DNA from: Paragonimus westermani
Lineage: Eukaryota; Platyhelminthes; Trematoda; Plagiorchiida; Troglotrematidae
NCBI GenBank assembly: GCA_008508345.1
Contig: QNGE01000129.1
Coordinates: 302,116 to 366,115 of the forward strand
DNA: 64,000 bases
Direction of reading: 5' to 3'
Notes under the pieces: generated by a model
Databases searched by the model: none
Seen by the model: only the letters and a program-made list of their open reading frames with translations
What the model was told of the DNA's origin: nothing
Part shown: positions 63,001 to 64,000 of the stretch, piece by piece
How positions within the stretch are numbered: the first letter of the stretch is position 1
Layout of the letters: each line of letters opens with the position of its first letter
Made by a program: the position numbers and the translations under genes

Positions 63001-63999
63001 AGCGTGGTCACAATTACAGCACAAAGGTAGTTCGCGTTATATTCACAGGGTTGGACAAAACAAGAGAAACATTGGATCAGTTCAATACAACCACGCTGGT
63101 GTGAATTAATCTTTGCAAGCATTCTTCACCTCACGGGTGAAAGTTTGTACATTCGCATATGCTAATAACCCGCGATTGCGTTGTCCAACCAATGTGGCTC
63201 TTATCGTAACTGCAGTTGATGGAATTAACATTGTAGACTGTCGTATTAGCAGACGTATATCCACGTATGAAGTGAGGGCATCTAGACAACGTTTACACCG
63301 TTCGGCAAAAAGCCCACTCATAAGTGATCTAATCAAATGCAACTAGCTAGCGTGAGAATCTTTCCAATAGGAGGCGCACCCCCAGAAAAACAAACATGGT
63401 CAGGTCTGGTATGGTTTCTATGGACAGTATGGTACTAGGGAGACCAATCTAGCATACAGCCATTGACTGCCGTTTTCGTTATACGTTATCGAAACACCCT
63501 TTCTTACAGGCCAATGTTCGCAACCGTAATTTTTCCCTCGGAATGTACGGTATGTTCCTGTTGATAATATTAACACTTGTAGTTGGCAAACAGCCTGTGT
63601 GGTCCTACTGATGTGTCCGCAAACGACGCTTGCCTAGCAAGTTGGTCTATTGCGCAAACTTCCGTACAAGTCATGTCAAAAACTAAACCACAAAGGCGTA
63701 CACTCATTTGCACGACAGAAATGCACTCACATACATTGGGTGACAGTACGTTGTCATTCGTCTTGGTGAAAGTTCTCCCACAGCATGTACACACTGTTCC
63801 GATAGTCTCTTCTTGTCCGTCGTGTTCGGGGCTTGTCCTTTTGTTCCTGAATGTCGCCTGTGGGTAACACACTGCTTGTGAGTTATATACTACTCACAAC
63901 GAAACTGCCTGTTATACAACACTCCTCCCCCTTCTGAGGTTCCTTGGTTCCTTTGCATTTGTCGACGAATCCTCTCTGATCGACGCAGTTCGTCGCGCC
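54020..63999. other. no firm gene in the last 10 kb
   Basis: There are many open frames of 60-100 codons on both strands, but none with domain support. The more protein-like are the minus frame at 61327-61605 (containing SELAQKLHGGSSRQFFTVHE) and the plus frame at 63113-63346 (VALIVTAVDGINIVD). Both have an opposing or overlapping frame and no convincing exon pair. Poly-T near 59080 and TATATA near 58012 are simple sequence. No SINE or PLE copy was noticed. Confidence 0.5.
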
Positions 64000-64000
64000 G

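Noticed and set aside
63113..63346. Plus-strand frame with VALIVTAVDGINIVD, reminiscent of the first strands of a PTB domain
   Set aside because: The resemblance covers about 15 residues, the following strand motif is absent, and an equally long minus-strand frame covers the same bases.

Overview
The window looks like a gene-poor piece of an animal nuclear genome, probably a flatworm and most likely a parasitic one (trematode or pseudophyllidean cestode). That placement is an inference from three things. There are no long open reading frames on either strand. There are tRNA-derived SINEs and a Penelope-like element (PLE) relic. The A+T-rich sequence (roughly 40% G+C by eye) keeps ordinary CpG. 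No complete protein gene, rRNA, functional tRNA, CRISPR array or bacterial-type operon is visible. The longest open frames (168 and 150 codons) are close to what chance allows in 64 kb of such sequence. Any host genes here must therefore consist of short exons in long introns.

Layout. 0-13 kb: mostly featureless DNA with a set of short minus-strand candidate exons (12865 down to 64). Several have strong splice signals, and neighbouring ones often agree in phase; they may belong to one unidentified minus-strand gene, but each could be chance. Competing plus-strand candidates lie at 6455, 8731 and 17839. 13-32 kb: largely empty, with one good minus candidate exon at 18913-19004, a (GTAA)n tract and a perfect hairpin at 23170. 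32-43 kb: the SINE-rich part. One SINE of a second type lies at 32357-32490. Four copies of one tRNA-derived family lie at 35270 (+), 36811 (-), 37238 (-, 5'-truncated) and 42675 (-). The best plus-strand candidate exon is at 40488-40643. 43-54 kb: two related, same-orientation repeats at 48703 and 53248, the second just 3' of a decayed GIY-YIG endonuclease domain of a PLE (53647-53898, minus). A tRNA-like sequence lies at 49911, a short terminal-inverted-repeat element at 52688-52803 and the longest open frame at 52046-52509. 54-64 kb: nothing firmly supported.

The secure content is therefore mobile-element debris. The elements are unequally decayed: the SINE copies still align over 200 bases, whereas the PLE keeps only its endonuclease end and 3' tail. 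The host exons are proposals that need RNA or protein evidence. No unusual new multi-gene system is visible. The observations most worth follow-up are the SINE family with its conserved non-tRNA body, the PLE 3' tail pair, and the phase-compatible minus-strand exon chain that includes a possible 29-base intron.
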